From Verrucomicrobiota bacterium (GTDB taxonomy: Bacteria > Verrucomicrobiota > Verrucomicrobiia > Chthoniobacterales > UBA10450): a stretch of 7,168 bases of DNA. Within the stretch, counting starts at the first letter, position 1; each line of letters starts with the position of its first letter. The notes under the pieces were generated by a model. It searched no databases and had not been told where the DNA came from. It saw only the letters and a program-made list of their open reading frames with translations. The stretch spans positions 1-7,168 of the forward strand of contig QHPM01000136.1 of the NCBI GenBank assembly GCA_003219095.1, in the 5' to 3' direction. Shown here one piece after another: positions 6,344-7,168 of this stretch. The position numbers and the translations under genes are program-made.

Positions 6344-6455
6344 GTCATCCCGAGCGCAAGCGAAGGACCTCTCCCAAGACGGTGGATCACACAAGATTCC
6401 GGTGCCTAATTGCCCGCTCGTGAGGTCCCTCGACGGCTTTGCGTCTCGGGACGAC
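6344..6455. repeat. Imperfect inverted-repeat intergenic element, about 112 bp
   Basis: The outer arms GTCATCCCGAG (6344-6354) and CTCGGGACGAC (6445-6455) pair at ten of eleven positions. Inner arms GGACCTC (6365-6371) and GAGGTCC (6422-6428) pair perfectly. Between them the arms carry related CGCAA-containing spacers with small indels, and the central 50 bases are unpaired. The whole could fold as one long hairpin. Its layout resembles dispersed palindromic repeats common in large environmental bacterial genomes, which often yield false reading frames; here it is the source of the false extension of comM to 6394. Confidence 0.6.
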
Positions 6456-6538
6456 CGCGGCGGGTTTATTTAGCGTTATATTATATAGGCCGGCCCGGGC
6501 GGTTTTGGCCCGGCTACGAAAAATCGAAGCGGAGAAGT

Positions 6539-6621
6539 GAGAATTTTTGGCGCGCCTTTGTTCGAGAAACTCAAGAAAGTCGGCACCGCCTTCTTGGCGG
6601 TAAAAATCGCCCCAAATTCTC
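6539..6621 (+). other. Foldable stretch upstream of the sigma factor gene, candidate structured RNA
   Basis: GAGAATTT (6539-6546) pairs perfectly with AAATTCTC (6614-6621). After a TT/CC internal loop, GGCG (6549-6552) pairs with CGCC (6608-6611). Within it ACCGCC (6585-6590) and GGCGGT (6596-6601) form a hairpin that competes with CAAGAA (6572-6577) pairing TTCTTG (6591-6596). No T-run follows on either strand. It could be a leader structure or a small RNA. It matches no RNA family I can name, and promoter evidence is lacking. Confidence 0.3.
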
Positions 6622-6716
6622 AAATTTCCATAGTCGATAAATGCCTGAAACTGAGCAGGAAAACCTTATTTGAACAAAATGCATCCAGCAAATGTCAGAA
6701 ATGCGAATATTTAACC

Positions 6717-6745
6717 TTGTTAAGGACTTTCGCGCGTGATAAATG
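6717..6745 (+). promoter_or_regulatory. Weak candidate promoter for the sigma factor gene
   Basis: TTGTTA (6717-6722) and TAAATG (6740-6745) are separated by 17 bases and lie about 85 bases before the start codon. Both boxes are partial matches to the sigma-70 consensus, so this is only the most plausible pair seen by eye. Confidence 0.2.
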
Positions 6746-6819
6746 CTGCGATTGAGGAATACCGGCGAAACCTAAATAGTCGGAGAATGTATACCGTATC
6801 CCCCTTTCACGTTCATGAA

Positions 6820-6826
6820 GAGAAGT
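6820..6826 (+). promoter_or_regulatory. Ribosome binding site deciding the sigma factor start
   Basis: The purine run AGAGAAG precedes the ATG at 6830 by three bases, whereas nothing similar precedes the in-frame ATG at 6815. This favours 6830, although the spacing is tight. The earlier start would add only the five residues MKRSF. Confidence 0.4.
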
Positions 6827-6829
6827 TTT

Positions 6830-7168
6830 ATGGCTGCTGAAGATAGCGATACAGGAATTAAGATTTACCTGCGTGAGATCGGGCAAATCCCGTTGCTCAC
6901 TCCACAGCAGGAGATTGAACTGGCCGCGAAAATTAAGCGCGGCGACAAGGAAGCTCGCGCCCTGATGATTCGTTCGAATCTGCGCCTGGTCGTTAAGATC
7001 GCGCACGATTACGCGAATCTCGGATTGCCGCTGCTCGATTTAATTTCGGAGGGAAACATCGGGTTGATGAAAGCGGTTGAGCGCTTCGATCCGGCGAAGG
7101 GTGGAAAACTTTCGACCTACGCGGCATGGTGGATCAAGCAATCGATCAAACGCGCGCTCGCCAATCAA
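6830..7168 (+). CDS. rpoD: RNA polymerase primary-type sigma-70 factor (RpoD/SigA-like), 3' truncated by window edge
   Basis: The 113 residues seen are the N-terminal part of a sigma-70 factor, which directs core RNA polymerase to promoters. Region 1.2 starts almost at once ([20 protein letters not shown], 9-28), so there is no region 1.1 or long acidic N-terminus as in E. coli RpoD. Region 2 follows: [16 protein letters not shown] (48-63), the core-binding segment [18 protein letters not shown] (70-87), and the -10 recognition and melting segment [20 protein letters not shown] (94-113), with the paired tryptophans W100 and W101. Regions 3 and 4 lie beyond the edge. The short form resembles the RpoD/SigA proteins of Verrucomicrobiota, and could also be a group 2 alternative factor such as RpoS. 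It is transcribed divergently from comM. Confidence 0.93.
   Translation, partial: MAAEDSDTGIKIYLREIGQIPLLTPQQEIELAAKIKRGDKEARALMIRSNLRLVVKIAHDYANLGLPLLDLISEGNIGLMKAVERFDPAKGGKLSTYAAWWIKQSIKRALANQ

Larger units (their letters stand above)
6224..6829. other. Divergent intergenic region between comM and the sigma factor gene, 606 bases
   Basis: No credible protein or known RNA gene is visible. In order it contains a perfect 14-bp palindrome at 6246-6259 close to the comM start, a 112-bp inverted-repeat element at 6344-6455, an AT-rich patch (6466-6488) followed by a GC-rich hairpin CCGGGC/GCCCGG (6495-6500 with 6508-6513), and a foldable stretch at 6539-6621. The last 200 bases, AT-richer than the genes, should contain the sigma factor promoter. 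The AT-rich patch reads TATAAT on the minus strand (6480-6485) but has no fitting -35 box. Confidence 0.65.

Noticed and set aside
6224..6394. 57-residue N-terminal extension of ComM
   Set aside because: The ComM family begins at or near MFAKIY. The extra residues come partly from translating the palindromic repeat at 6344-6455.
6585..6601. ACCGCC/GGCGGT hairpin as an intrinsic terminator
   Set aside because: It is followed by A residues on the plus strand and has no T-run after it on the minus strand.
6387..6623. Minus-strand frame of 78 codons in the divergent region
   Set aside because: It overlaps the inverted-repeat element and the foldable stretch, has no motif, and looks like a repeat-derived false frame.
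6695..7006. Minus-strand frame of 103 codons at the right edge
   Set aside because: It is antisense to the clear sigma-70 region 1.2 and 2 coding sequence and runs across its promoter region.

Overview
The window looks like chromosomal DNA from a Verrucomicrobiota-type bacterium, possibly a soil lineage near Chthoniobacterales. The evidence is the sigma factor at the right edge, which starts almost directly at region 1.2, the form of the ComM-like protein, and intergenic DNA rich in palindromic repeats. This placement rests on recalled family resemblance, not on a search. There are no RNA genes, CRISPR arrays, integrases or transposases that I can support.

Layout, left to right. (1) 2-1039, plus: a MocR/GntR-type PLP-dependent aminotransferase domain cut by the left edge, followed by a hairpin that may end its transcript. 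(2) 1280-2590, plus: an exported or membrane-anchored HAF-repeat protein, behind a 240-base leader that includes a small hairpin touching its ribosome binding site. (3) 2591-3007: a convergent intergenic region holding an 11-bp GC-rich hairpin, a terminator-like hairpin and a cluster of small palindromes. (4) 3008-3928, minus: a family 2 glycosyltransferase. (5) 3999-4655, minus: a PAPS-dependent sulfotransferase. (6) 4722-6223, minus: a comM/yifB-type Mg-chelatase-like AAA+ ATPase broken by an internal deletion of about 34 bases, leaving two overlapping frames. (7) 6224-6829: a divergent intergenic region with a perfect 14-bp palindrome, a 112-bp inverted-repeat element and a foldable stretch. 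(8) 6830 to the right edge, plus: a primary-type sigma-70 factor, partial.

The minus-strand block runs comM, sulfotransferase, glycosyltransferase with gaps of 66 and 69 bases, so co-transcription is plausible. The last two suggest transfer of sugar and sulfate to a surface polysaccharide or glycoconjugate. ComM has an unrelated role, branch migration during natural transformation, so its link to them is probably positional only. The sigma factor is transcribed divergently from comM.

I see no convincing undescribed multi-gene system. The points most worth a second look are the comM deletion, the palindromic elements at 2910-3017 and 6344-6455, and the structured stretch upstream of the sigma factor.
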